Of a stretch of DNA of 64,000 bases, positions 9,635-19,528 are shown piece by piece. A program made the translations under genes and the position numbers. The notes beneath the pieces were generated by a model that did not search any database, had not been told where the DNA came from, and saw only the letters and a list, made by a program, of their open reading frames with translations. Positions within the stretch are counted from its first letter, which is position 1. Every line of letters begins with the position of its first letter. The stretch covers positions 176,593-240,592 of the forward strand of contig WNNJ02000570.1 in assembly GCA_012934845.2 (NCBI GenBank), read 5' to 3'. Source of the stretch: Pomphorhynchus laevis (lineage: Eukaryota; Acanthocephala; Palaeacanthocephala; Echinorhynchida; Pomphorhynchidae).

Positions 9635-12109
9635 ATGCAGAGTACTCGTGAGCCTTTTTCACTGAATATCCTTCAGTGGAACTCGGGAGGTGCTTCCGCC
9701 CTTAGACTTCTATCTGGTAGAGATGCAGATGTTATAGTCCTTCAGGAGACGCGGTCTATCCGTCTCCCCCAGGACATTACTCGATTTATCCCAAAGCATA
9801 TTTGTTCCCACTATACTCCGTACATAACCCCACCTCACTCCTCTTCATCTCAAGGACTCTTGACCTTAGTTAAGTGCTCCTTAAGGTCTTCCCTCCTATT
9901 AAACTACTCATGTCCAGCCCTTTCTTGTTTAGTAGTTTCACTCAGTAAGAACGGTAAACGCATAAGTCTAGCCAATGTCTACATCCGTCCAGGGGAAATT
10001 CACAAGAACCGTGACCTTCTGGATAGCATTATTGACAGCGGTTATGACATGTTACTTGGAGATTTCAACGACAGAACTGGTCGTTGGATCAATGCAGCAC
10101 TTCGCAGAGCTAGGAACGGTTATCTTATTCACAAACCCCCGTCACCTACCTTTCATTGCACATCAACAAATTCTATCCTCGACATTTTACTGCTTCACTC
10201 GAGGTGGTTGTTAAAACCCTTCTGCACGGAGCAGTCGCGCCAGCAATTGTCCACCTCTCATGACCTAATTCGTTGGAGGATTGAGGAAGATATGTTGCTT
10301 CGAAGGAGGTTTCACTTTGATCCGATCAGAGTGGCCCTCTTTCAAGCGGCTATCCAACTCTTTCCCTTAATAGGAAATGAGAGTTTGACCAAATTTAATA
10401 CCTACCTCTTTTCGCAAGCTACCGCGATTCTATCGACTACCTATAAAGGTCGTATATACAATCCCACTCCGACAAAACTCAAGGTCCTAGCAAAATTACT
10501 GAACCTCCCTAATCTCTCTGCTTCCGCCAAACAGGCTCTCTCGAATGAATACTGGAGCACTAGATACAGGTTCCAGCTGAGTAGGGATAGGACGAGTATA
10601 GCTCGCCTTAATCCTTCTCAGTCTTCCTTTTGTAAGATTTTCAAGAAGGAGAAGTTTGTTTGCTGGAAGGATAGAGCATTGCGTTGGATAGGGAATGTAG
10701 GCCTTGATAAAGTTTTAGAGGAGTCACTGGCCCTACACAACTATGGAGCCACTCTATCACCTCAACCAATCCCGCCTTGGTGTAACTTCAGGAGTAGGGA
10801 TCTATCTGTTACGGATATCCTTAACTCCTGGGGTCCACTCCCGGGCATCTCCAAATCCGTCGTTCCACTTTCCTCTCGGGTCTGTCAGCTTTTGACAGCT
10901 GATCAGAGAAGGGAGGTGGCCGTCACAATGCTTTTAGCCTCCCCATCCGATGTAGCAGGCATCAATATTAGTAAGCGTGTTTTTATTCCTAAGAAAAAAT
11001 CCTGCTCATGCCCTAAAGATCTGCGACCCATTTCGATTCAAAATGCCCTCGTGTCGATTTACGAAAAAGCGCTTGCGCGTAAAATCCGCGACCATTTAAG
11101 TAGGCGTAATTTGATCCCTCCAGGTTTTCATGGGTTCGTCAAAGGTCGCTCGGTCCATTCAGCAGTTGGTGAGGTGGAGCAGTTTTGTCGGGATAATAGC
11201 CATCGTCTAGTTGTGGCTGTTTTCCTTGACTTTTCTGCTGCATTTGACCGCATCTCCATTCCTTTTGTGATCTCTTCTCTCAGGTCCCTCGGGTTGCCTG
11301 CGAGAATTTTGAACAGAGTGGAGATCCTGTTGTTTACCAAGCGATTTTACTATGAAGACGACCCTGATGCGCGTCAGTTCTACCCTATTACGGGTGTACC
11401 TCAAGGATCCCCACTTTCTCCTATCTTATATCTTGCTGCCTCTATTAAACTATTCAAAATATTTAAACGCGAACAACGTCTTGTGGTGTACGCTGATGAC
11501 ACCACAGCACTGTTCACTGGGCACAGGTGTAAAGACGTAGTCTCTGACATCAGCCGTTTCTTTTTAAGATTAAAAGATCAGTTACCCATATCCAATCTTA
11601 TTTTAAACTCAGCTAAATCGCAGGTGGTTGTCTTTCATGGCACACCTGCTACAAAGAAAAAACTTAAGAGATTAGCACTCTCTGCGCTCTCCTCCATATT
11701 TGCCTCTGAACCACTTCCCACCTTCACAAGTCGAGTAAAATACCTGGGGTTCACTGTTACGGTGAACTGGTCGGCGAAAGCTGACCTGGATAGACTCAAA
11801 CGTATCCTGAAGAAAGCTAGGTGGGCCCTGAAACGGGCTCAGCATCTGTTATTGAAAGGGAAAACCCAGGTTCGCCTTTGGGGTACCTGGGCTATCTCGG
11901 GACTTGTCTTCTTTTCAAGAGGACGTCCCCCAGAGCAAAGGCTAAGGTTTCTTGAGCTCCTCGTCTCTCGTTTACCCAGCATAGTCCGCGCCGATTGGAT
12001 TCTTCGGGGGGTGAAAGACCCCGGGTGGTTCAGTCGGAAGGCGGCGTGTTGGATCGGTTGGGGGCTCAGATCCCCTGGACCTGAGGCCATAGAAGAAGAA
12101 AAGAGTTAG
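9635..12109 (+). CDS. LINE-C ORF2, endonuclease-reverse transcriptase
   Basis: Uninterrupted 824 codons. APE endonuclease at residues about 8-215: LQWNSGG (Asn), VLQETRS (Glu), LANVYIRPG, LLGDFNDRTGRW (Asp), ILDILLLHS and TSHDLIRW (His). RT at about 440-690: LRPISIQNALVSIYEKA, HGFVKGRSVHSAV, VAVFLDFSAAFDRIS (motif A), GVPQGSPLSPILYLA (motif B) and LVVYADDTTALF (catalytic YADD). The thumb has VKYLGFTV. There is no RNase H and no C-terminal CCHC; it ends in a Trp-rich tail. All catalytic residues that I can check are present, so this is the best candidate in the window for a recently mobile element. Confidence 0.88.
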   Translation: MQSTREPFSLNILQWNSGGASALRLLSGRDADVIVLQETRSIRLPQDITRFIPKHICSHYTPYITPPHSSSSQGLLTLVKCSLRSSLLLNYSCPALSCLVVSLSKNGKRISLANVYIRPGEIHKNRDLLDSIIDSGYDMLLGDFNDRTGRWINAALRRARNGYLIHKPPSPTFHCTSTNSILDILLLHSRWLLKPFCTEQSRQQLSTSHDLIRWRIEEDMLLRRRFHFDPIRVALFQAAIQLFPLIGNESLTKFNTYLFSQATAILSTTYKGRIYNPTPTKLKVLAKLLNLPNLSASAKQALSNEYWSTRYRFQLSRDRTSIARLNPSQSSFCKIFKKEKFVCWKDRALRWIGNVGLDKVLEESLALHNYGATLSPQPIPPWCNFRSRDLSVTDILNSWGPLPGISKSVVPLSSRVCQLLTADQRREVAVTMLLASPSDVAGINISKRVFIPKKKSCSCPKDLRPISIQNALVSIYEKALARKIRDHLSRRNLIPPGFHGFVKGRSVHSAVGEVEQFCRDNSHRLVVAVFLDFSAAFDRISIPFVISSLRSLGLPARILNRVEILLFTKRFYYEDDPDARQFYPITGVPQGSPLSPILYLAASIKLFKIFKREQRLVVYADDTTALFTGHRCKDVVSDISRFFLRLKDQLPISNLILNSAKSQVVVFHGTPATKKKLKRLALSALSSIFASEPLPTFTSRVKYLGFTVTVNWSAKADLDRLKRILKKARWALKRAQHLLLKGKTQVRLWGTWAISGLVFFSRGRPPEQRLRFLELLVSRLPSIVRADWILRGVKDPGWFSRKAACWIGWGLRSPGPEAIEEEKS

Positions 12110-12247
12110 AAGACTGAAGAGCTACTGACTTTCTATTGTTGTGTCTGATCTGGTTTATTGCATGTTTCTTTTTCTCTTTTTTTTGTGTAGTTAAGAAAGT
12201 CTTTATTTATTTATTATTTATTTATTTTTTTTGGACTCTGCCTGAAT

Positions 12248-12285
12248 AGCCTTTTGGCTTTGGTATGTATTGGAATAATAATAAT
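12248..12285 (+). other. LINE-C 3' hairpin and (AAT)n tail
   Basis: AGCC (12248-12251), TTTT loop and GGCT (12256-12259), then a GGTATGTATTGG spacer and AATAATAATAATA. It has the same position as the hairpins of LINE-A and LINE-B but a different stem sequence. Confidence 0.5.
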
Positions 12286-12301
12286 AAAGATATCATAAGC
12301 T

Positions 12302-12590
12302 TGATGAAAGAGAACACATATGGATGTTTCGTAAAGAAATTAAACGGTATTTTCCTAAATTAAAAGGTATTGCTTTAGAAGGATTTGATAATCGATACAG
12401 ATTTGATGAAAGAGAACACATATGGATGTTTCGTAAAGAAATTAAACGGTATTTTCCTAAATTAAAAGGTATTCCTTTAGAAGGATTTGATAATCAATAC
12501 AGATTTGCCAGCAACCCAGTCCCAATATTAATTTATGATCTGCCTTCTGACGACAAATTTTTAAGACAAATTTTTAAAATATTTTTTTGA
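12302..12590 (+). repeat. Two in-frame 102-bp tandem units in a short ORF
   Basis: The 102-bp unit (34 codons) starting TTGATGAAAG at 12301 recurs from 12403 with few changes. An ORF at 12324-12590 spans both, reading MFRKEIKRYFPKLKGI, LEGFDN and REHIW, then the same again, and ends with a unique tail (PVPILIYDLPSDDKF). It follows the LINE-C tail directly. I do not recognise the peptide; the basic, AT-rich codons resemble those of the PLE proteins here. It could be a fragment of a host or PLE ORF1. Confidence 0.5.
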
Positions 12591-12619
12591 GATCAATAAT
12601 AATGGCATAACGTATATAG

Positions 12620-12700
12620 TCTTTAAGAATATTATTATTACAAGCAAGCATTGGCTATAAAGCCGTTTCGCTCGATCACAAGAAAACATCATTACATACA
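12620..12700 (-). mobile_element. Solo LINE 3' end, minus strand
   Basis: Read on the minus strand: CGAGCGAAACGGCT, an ATAA-type loop closing the GGCT/AGCC hairpin (12653-12664), GCTTGCTTG and an AATAATAATA tail. This is the layout of the LINE-A/B 3' ends, so it is a severely 5'-truncated copy. The rest of 12591-13130 is AT-rich and shows no gene. Confidence 0.45.
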
Positions 12701-13129
12701 CCAAAATCAACATAAAAATATCAATAAAAGGGGTAATCTTCATTATTCCCGCCGTTAATCGTTCAATTTATGAGAGCAGTCTTGAATGTCTTAACGTCTG
12801 TGAATATATGATCTATGTGATAAGTGAGTCCAATGAAAGACCAGAAAAATTCTAAATTGGTCTACTGAAGGCAATTGATAATCTATAAAACCATTTTTAT
12901 TAATTACTTTTTAAGATCTTATTAACTTTGAGCTTTTGATGTTGTCATTAAAGTAGCAAGCATTACTGGTTTTCATTCATTGCTTGAATGCATTTTAGTT
13001 ATCAGGATAATGCAATATTGCATGCAATATATGGGATACTCACCTGCAATAAATATAGGATTGAAGTCGATTATAGATTTGTAGGTGAATCATTTATTAA
13101 AACTTAAAATTAATAAAGTGTGAAAGATA

Positions 13130-14150
13130 ATAGGTGGCGATAGCCTAAGAGAGAGGCAGAAAACAATGCTTCGCAAAATCAAGACGCTACGATCACTATC
13201 GCACCAAGAACGCTTCTCTAAATTTCCGATCTTAGCGATACCCGCAACCAGTAATCTGATCGCGCATGCTGCTCGCAACGGAGCTTCTTCGTGGTTAAGT
13301 GCTCTTCCGCTCAAGCATGACAAATTTTATCTTTTTGCTAACGAATTCAGGGATGCTTTGACCGCAAGGTATGGACACACTGATCCTAATATTGGAGTCA
13401 GCAACTTCATTTGCGGCACTCAAGTCAGTGTGGCTCATTCCTTATCATGTAGACAAAGTGCCTTGCCTTCGATCCGGCATAATGCAGTCCGCGACATCAT
13501 CTCACACTATCTTAGACGCATATCTCACGGCGTAGCTAGCGAACCTCAGCTAAGCAAGGTTCCTGAAAATATTACTTTCGAATGAACAACAACTCGTGAT
13601 CCAAGCGCGCGTCTTGACATTGTTTGTTCCGGGTTACACGGTAGTCGATTTGAGCGAACATTTTTTGATGTTAATGTATTTGCTGTAACTGCTTAATCGA
13701 ACATATCACGGAAGCCTGAGTATGTCTTCGAATACCACGAGAGTTGCAAGAAATCCAAATACAGTAAGCGGATTGCGCTAGTTGAACGAGGTTCTTTTCT
13801 CTTATTTTCTCAACTTCGATAGGAATGGGCATAAAAGCGGAAAGATTGATCAAAACCACGGCTTAAAAACTGACGAATCGGTCAACGCGTTCTTATCCTG
13901 ATCTAGTTATAAAGATGAAACGAGACATCAGTTTTGAAATCGCACGATCAGTTTCCGCACGCTTACGCTTGCCACGTTCCGGCTGTTCCAAATCTATTAA
14001 TCTTATGAAAACCCACCACAGCGATTTTGCGCTGTGTTCAAAAACTAATTTTTGTTCTACTGTAGGTTAACGGCTTTCTGTTGCCTTGTAATAACGAATG
14101 GCCCATTTGCGGGAACCTCCCTTCCGTATAATTTTGTTGTATAATAAATT
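13130..14150 (+). mobile_element. RHN-type RT element, C-terminal fragment
   Basis: 5'-truncated copy of an RT element whose C-terminal domain has a cysteine/histidine cluster. ORF 13166-13585 reads GASSWLSALPLKHDKFYL, ALTARYGH, VAHSLSC and SIRHNAVRDII. It continues after a stop through RLDIVCSGLHG and FFDVNVF to about 13984 with further stops. The related end at 57.3-58.0 kb shares the same blocks and the same 3' motif GGCCCATTTGCGGGAACC (here 14100-14117). The domain order recalls a restriction-like endonuclease tail; that assignment is inference. 14150-14220 is plain AT-rich DNA. Confidence 0.75.
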
Positions 14151-14220
14151 ATTATTTAGAAAAAAAATTATTAATAATAATTATTAATTATAAAATAAAT
14201 TATGAATATATAATTATAAA

Positions 14221-14275
14221 TTATACAGGGCTTTGACCGAGAAGGCCGTTTTGCTCGCTCATCACTTATTATATT
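14221..14275 (-). mobile_element. Solo LINE-D-type 3' end, minus strand
   Basis: On the minus strand, GCAAAACGGCCTTCTCGGTC followed by AAAGCCCTGTATAA matches the 3' UTR of LINE-D at 27977-28010. Only the last 50 bases are present. Confidence 0.5.
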
Positions 14276-14278
14276 ATT

Positions 14279-14340
14279 GAACTGAAAGGGATTTATGCAG
14301 CTTTATTTGAACAATCTACAAACAAACAGAATATAATAAA
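14279..14340. repeat. Terminal direct repeat of the Gypsy fossil, left
   Basis: Starts GAACTGAAAGGGATTTATGC and matches 16279-16340 over about 62 bases. Taken as an LTR remnant. Confidence 0.7.
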
Positions 14341-14380
14341 TAGGTTAATGTGACATGGTTAATGTAACGAATAATGGTCT

Positions 14381-14944
14381 TCATGTCACATCATTCTCCC
14401 CCACCACATAATTGCTTAGATATGTAGGTTGACGTCGAGTTCGTCCTGAACGTCGGAAGATTAGGCTGGGTATCGGTTCGATGCTTGAATGACATTGGTC
14501 GATACATTGTTGTTCATTGTTTGAGTCAGTTGAGTCGTTGTCGTGATCTTTATTGATGTGTTCAGGTGAATTATTTTCAGAACGTTCATGTACACTGTCG
14601 ATGCTATCTCCTATTCGCTCACTGCCTTCGTAATTTTCTTTGTCTTGGTCCGTGTTTCCTTTCTCTTTAGGATAACGTGAGAGATGCTTGACCGAAACAG
14701 TGCTCTCCTTACCGTCACTGTGTCTGACTTGAGCATAATGTGGGTCGATGTCGATAATCTCTACAACTTCGGTTGACGGGTCATATTTGCTCACTCTCGG
14801 ATGCCTTTGTAATACCACTGATTCATCTTTGTGCAACCACTCAGGTAATGACTGACCAGACGGTGTTCGTCGTTGGAATGAAAAAAGACGATCATGTGGT
14901 GTTGCATTAGTTTCAGTACAAAGCAAGGATCTGATTGCGTTCAA
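14381..14944 (-). pseudogene. Gypsy-type integrase C-terminal-like part
   Basis: Part of the LTR fossil. The segment has the layout seen after the integrase core in Ty3/Gypsy polyproteins: a TPSGQSLPEWL stretch, a short SH3-like region with HYAQVRHSDGKE, an acidic Asn/Asp-rich linker, and a basic RRSGRTRRQPTYLSNYV end. Confidence 0.6.
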
Positions 14945-15067
14945 TGCACGTGGTAACGATATTTCCCACTCCGATATATGTATGTTCTTTGTTTTGAGGT
15001 CTAGTTCGATAGCTTTCCATACTATGCCATTATATTTCTCGATTTGTCCATTCCCTGTAGGATTGTT

Positions 15068-16189
15068 TCAGCTGCCACTGAAATTTATTGTTAGAGATTC
15101 GTGATGTGAAAGATACGGATGACCCAGTATGATATCTGAACAAAGATTCGGTAGACATAGAAGGCGGACGTTTTTATCCGTTAATCCGTTTAGCGATACT
15201 TGCCCATACATACAATGGTGAATCTTGGAAGTACAAGATGATGTGGCCATAGTAACGACATTTTTATACGGACTCCTTTTAAATTGGTATTGTTCGACAA
15301 TATTATCGCTAACAAAGTTTTCGGAGCTTCCTGAGTCAATGAGTGCATCTACTTCATGACCATTTAATATTACCCATACTGTTGTCTTTCTTAATTCAGA
15401 GTGGATCGATGATGAAATGATGGTGGACAAGCTTGGAAAATGATCGGGATTGGGGTTCATAATATCGTGTGTTAATGCACTGTTGTATACTTTGGGTCGA
15501 TGTTTTGACTTACATACAGCTGCGTAATGTCCTGTTTTGCCACATGATCGACAAATCGAATTTCGAGCCGGACATCTTGAACGGGCATGATTTGATTGTC
15601 CACATAAAAAGCAATTGTGATTCAATCTGGCAATATATTCATTTTTAGCATTAGATGCATTGGAATTGTTAGAATCGAAACCCGGTTCAGCCAAATCTCG
15701 AACGGCTGCAATCGAATTTTCTTTATTTGTGTATTGTTCCGCTTGTATTTGAGCCATTTCGAGTGCTCGGGCTTTTGTGGATGCTTGATCCATGCTAAAT
15801 AAAGTAGACTCTAGTAACCTTTGTCTTATAAAGGTACTGCGAATTCCAGCAATAAAGGCATCACGCACAAATAAATTTCTGTGATCTACTGCGGACACCG
15901 CAGCAAATTCGCAATCCTTACTAAATGTATTTAACGCTTGGATGAATTGGTCGATAGACTGCGAATCTGATTGTTTGCATAAACTCAGTTTGAATCGAGC
16001 AAAAACTTCATTCTTCGGTTTGACGAACAAGCTGTCAAGGGTTTGAATTGCTGTTTTGTAATCGTCGACATTTGAAATGTGCTGATAAAGAGATGGTGAA
16101 ATGTGATTCACGAGTATATGGATCTTATTGTCATCTGTGATATCAACTATGGAGTGTAGTGAGTGAACCGTTGTTTCCAATGCATCCAT
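15068..16189 (-). pseudogene. Gypsy-type gag and protease-like part
   Basis: Part of the LTR fossil. The gag-like region is followed by two zinc knuckles (CFLCGQSNHARSRC and CRSCGKTGHYAAVC) that bind nucleic acid in this family, and by an aspartic-protease-like segment with ALIDSGSSENF. Confidence 0.8.
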
Positions 16190-16278
16190 ATCATAGGCGA
16201 TTGTGGATCATTAGGATCTGCGACGAGTGTTATGGGCTTGAGAATTCGGTTCATAGATCACAATTGTCCAAATAAATT

Positions 16279-16340
16279 GAACTGAAAGCGATTTATGCAG
16301 CTTTATTTGAACAATCTACAAACAAACAGAATATAATACT
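16279..16340. repeat. Terminal direct repeat of the Gypsy fossil, right
   Basis: Starts GAACTGAAAGCGATTTATGC and is nearly identical to 14279-14340. Confidence 0.7.
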
Positions 16341-16985
16341 CCGCAAATTCCGTCAAATTCGTAGATTGATCGATTTCCCTTCTTGTATGACTCATATATT
16401 ATCTCTTATTCTCAAGACTTGATTACTGTCTTAGTCTATTTTCCAACTCACCTAAATCCACTCGTCTTCCTTTACAACGCATCATCAACGCTGCCGTCCG
16501 AGTTCTCCTCCGTCTTCGTCGTTTTGATCATACATCCTACCATCTTGCTTCTCTCGATTTGCCTACAATTTATTGTCGTGTTCAAATTCGTATTCTTATC
16601 GTTGCTTTCCGCCTTGTAATTTTCCTAACCCTATATTTCTCAATCTTCCTTTTCTCGACAATTCTCGTCCTGTTCACTTTTCCTTGCGTTCCCATAATTA
16701 TCTTCTTTTACATGTCCCAAACTACTCTACCTCCTTTGGCTTCTGCTTCTTCGTTGTGGTTGCTCCTCTCTGGTGGAATCATCTGCCCATTCATATCCGA
16801 CAATCAACTTCAACATCAATGTCGTGCTTCAAACGCCAAATCCGATCACATTTGAACAATTTAAAATTTGTAAATTTATAAATTTGACCAAATTTATCCG
16901 TGTGACTTTTGTTTTGTTTTTTTTTAGTTAGTGAACTTAGGCATGCAGTTGGCACGCATTTGCCACTTTAAATAAATTATTATAC
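16341..16985 (+). mobile_element. L2-like LINE C-terminal fragment and 3' end
   Basis: Decayed plus-strand end of an L2/CR1-type ORF2, spread over several frames. It aligns by eye with the better copy at 31590-32165: blocks for a PLQRI-type helix, RFDHTS, LRSH-type, LLHVPNYS, AP-WN and FK-x2-RSHL. The 3' end TTGGCACGCATTTGCCACTT and AAATAAATTAT matches 32119-32160. It begins exactly at the Gypsy fossil border. Confidence 0.6.
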
Positions 16986-18150
16986 CCATGGATATAACGG
17001 TTTAAATCTATTTCTCTCTATGATCAATCGAAATAGCTATAAAGGCCAAGTGCCTGTGTTATACATGTAAAAATTGCCAATATGAAATATTATGAAATAT
17101 TATTTTAAACCATTATTATTGCTGCATCGACTACATAAGTAGTTGCACAACATGGATTTCACGTTATTTCTAGAAGCTACCGACTTCGGAGCATAATTGG
17201 CACTTTTTCGTCTTATTTTAAAATCCTACCAGTCAAATACTTACCTAACATTGACTTTATTACTTGCCTTAATGTGACTTCGAAGACTTACAGACAATTG
17301 GAATAGTAACGATGATAGCATCCAAAACTACAGAGAACCCAATTCTGGCTTCGAAGGTTCTTATAAAATAGAGCTGAACTTGGTTTCTTAGCGACAACGT
17401 GTAACTATCGTGCTTAAGCCGATCGATTACGATCCAACAAAATTACACATTGGCAAGATATATGAAAATATAAAAAATCGACATGACCGTCAAAATTCAG
17501 TATTACAGACACAGTTTCGCAATGCGGACAGCATCTTACTTTGTGATATTTTTTGCACGTTTTTTAAATCGTAATATGACAAAAAAATACAGCTGTATTC
17601 ACATCGATGTAATAAAGGAGCAGAATAAAAATAAGTCGTATTTGTCTCATATCTTTCTGTGCATATTTGCGTAATTTAATTTTGACATTTAATCGCCATT
17701 TAGAAAGTAAAAATCCTAATGATTAGAAAAAACATTCGATAACTACTGGAATGTTAATTTAAACAACATATTAACTCAATGCAGTTACTTAGGAGAGCGT
17801 CAGCTAAGTTTCCTATTATAAATTAGAAAATTGGAAAATTAAGCTATTGGTAATACGATGATAGCTCAATGATGAATGCTAAAGGATTCGACGTTTAGCC
17901 AATGAACACACAGAATCATAATGTATCCAAATAAATTGTTGCGCAAATGGTAGCGAAGAGCAATCTACGATAATATAAAAATTTACACAAAGTCGGACAT
18001 TTACGTACTCACTAATTTTAAAGCCGAGTATTAAGAATAAACAGGTCAAAGTTGACATAAAGTTTATTTCACTTCAAAAATAGTAATTAATAAATATTTT
18101 CATTTTATTTTTAACTTTTTTACTTGTAACTTATCATGTAAATATAAATA
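16986..18150. other. AT-rich stretch, no gene seen
   Basis: No convincing coding region, tRNA or repeat. A short open frame at 17483-17674 has no recognisable motif and ordinary AT-rich composition. This could be old repeat debris or intergenic DNA. Confidence 0.5.
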
Positions 18151-18154
18151 TTGA

Positions 18155-18305
18155 TTAATAAATCTAGATTTAGTAGATATTAAAGAAGCGTTAGTAAAAT
18201 TAATTAATCTTATATTCGGAAAAAGATATACATATATTTGTTATAATAATTATAACGCCTATCTAACAAAAATTAAACCATCAAGTAAATATAAATATAT
18301 GGATA
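18155..18305 (+). pseudogene. PLE reverse transcriptase fragment
   Basis: Reads NLDLVDI, ALVKLINLIFGKRYTYIC, YNNYNAYLTKIKP and SSKYKYMD in a single frame, the same stretch as 2821-2960 on the other strand. It lacks the extra A that breaks the copy in LINE-A. It joins PLE 3' tail sequence directly at about 18305, so the middle of the element is missing. Confidence 0.75.
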
Positions 18306-19400
18306 ATGCATCGTTTGTTTTTCATTAATCAATTCATAAAATTTGCTTTTACTTTAAATATTAACTTTATAAATTATATAAAATCTTAAATAATTACTTA
18401 TTATTAATAATTTATCATTATTTAATTATTTTTAAATGTTTTTAGCATTATTTTTAACTTATAAAATGAAATTTTAAAATTTAAACTCAAAAATTGAATT
18501 GATTTAAAATATCAATTTCAAATTTTAAGTAGATATTAATTATATAAAATTTTATATGATTATCTTGTTTATTTATAATTATTAATTATTTAATTATTTA
18601 TATTTTATTTGGGATTATTTTTAATTTATAAATAACATATAAAATACGTAGAATTAAATAGGATGATACGCGAAATCGTTATGCAATTCATATTTCTTAG
18701 GAATCGCGGCCGTAACCTGGTAACGAAGCAATTCCTCCTGGTAACTTCTCATCCTTATTCTGATACATTGTCTGATATTTATTAGTCAATTCATAAAAAT
18801 TCATTTTTATTTTAAATTCCAATATTTTATTTTAACTTTATATGAGTTATATGAAATGTTATATAACAATTATTACATTTGAATTCACACTGTGAAAGTA
18901 AAACAACTATGAAATAAAAGAATTCCTTTTTTCATAGGTGGCCCTGCAAAAAAAATAAACCGATTTTCTGAAGCTTTTATGCTTATCGTTTGAGTGGCAA
19001 TATTAGTTAATATACTTGTCCGCTCTCGGACAAGGTAGATTAAACAGCGTAGCCAATATTTATTCTAGCATAAAAGTATTTTTGGACAGATACCCTATTA
19101 TTATATACACTATTATTACAGACACCTAATTTGATTTTGGTTTTTTGAAAACGCATGTTAAATGTTTATTCTGAATTACTTGTTTTATTCAATTACTTGT
19201 TGAATAATTCTGATACAACGTCTATTATTTATTAGTCAATTCATAAAAATTGACTTTTTTATTTTAAATTTCAATTTTTAATTTTAACTTGATATAAATT
19301 ATATAAAAAATCTTTTAGTTATTTATTATTATTTATTATCTAATTATTAAATTTTAATTTATTTATTTAGCATTAATAAATATTACAATATTTAATATCA
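18306..19400 (+). repeat. PLE 3' tail repeats, several decayed copies
   Basis: AT-rich DNA containing inverse copies of the PLE end. CTGATACA-TGTCTG then TTATTAGTCAATTCATAAA occurs at 18759-18800 and again at 19211-19250, each followed by the T/A-rich tail. 18690-18745 keeps a decayed pseudoknot region (CGCGGCCGTAACCTGGTAAC, CAATTCCTCCTGG). At least three partial tails are present. No gene otherwise. Confidence 0.6.
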
Positions 19401-19528
19401 ATTATGTAAACAGGTTAACGAAAATGGCATAAATTAGGTAAAACGCAATCCATAAAGTCACGTGAAGATGGCATCCATATCTTCACTAGACTCCTCATAT
19501 CTCTCAACCGTTTATTTGGTGCCGCAAT

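Larger units (their letters stand above)
8640..12285 (+). mobile_element. Jockey/I-like LINE-C with open ORF2
   Basis: Two-ORF LINE. ORF1 with three zinc knuckles (8831-9601, coding potential reaching back to about 8640) is followed after 33 bases by ORF2 (9635-12109; endonuclease plus RT). The 3' UTR has a pyrimidine- and T-rich part, the AGCC-TTTT-GGCT hairpin (12248-12259) and an (AAT)n tail (12273-12285). Base composition is clearly more GC-rich than the surroundings, which together with the open ORF2 points to a recent insertion. Relatives, all decayed, lie at 47225-48110 (-) and 61200-61340 (+). Confidence 0.88.
14279..16340 (-). mobile_element. Ty3/Gypsy-type LTR element fossil
   Basis: Minus-strand element bounded by a direct repeat of about 62 bp (14279-14340 and 16279-16340), best read as LTR remnants. 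Recognisable parts are a gag-like region with zinc knuckles and an aspartic-protease-like segment (15068-16189) and an integrase C-terminal-like segment (14381-14944). No RT or RNase H part is recognised between them, so it is incomplete and broken. The two end repeats differ at about one site, which over so short a length suggests a fairly recent copy. It interrupts or abuts the L2-like LINE piece that starts near 16341. Confidence 0.75.

Noticed and set aside
16559-16881. Two overlapping plus-strand ORFs that look like membrane proteins
   Set aside because: They are frame-shifted readings of a T-rich L2-like LINE C-terminus (compare 31614-32153).
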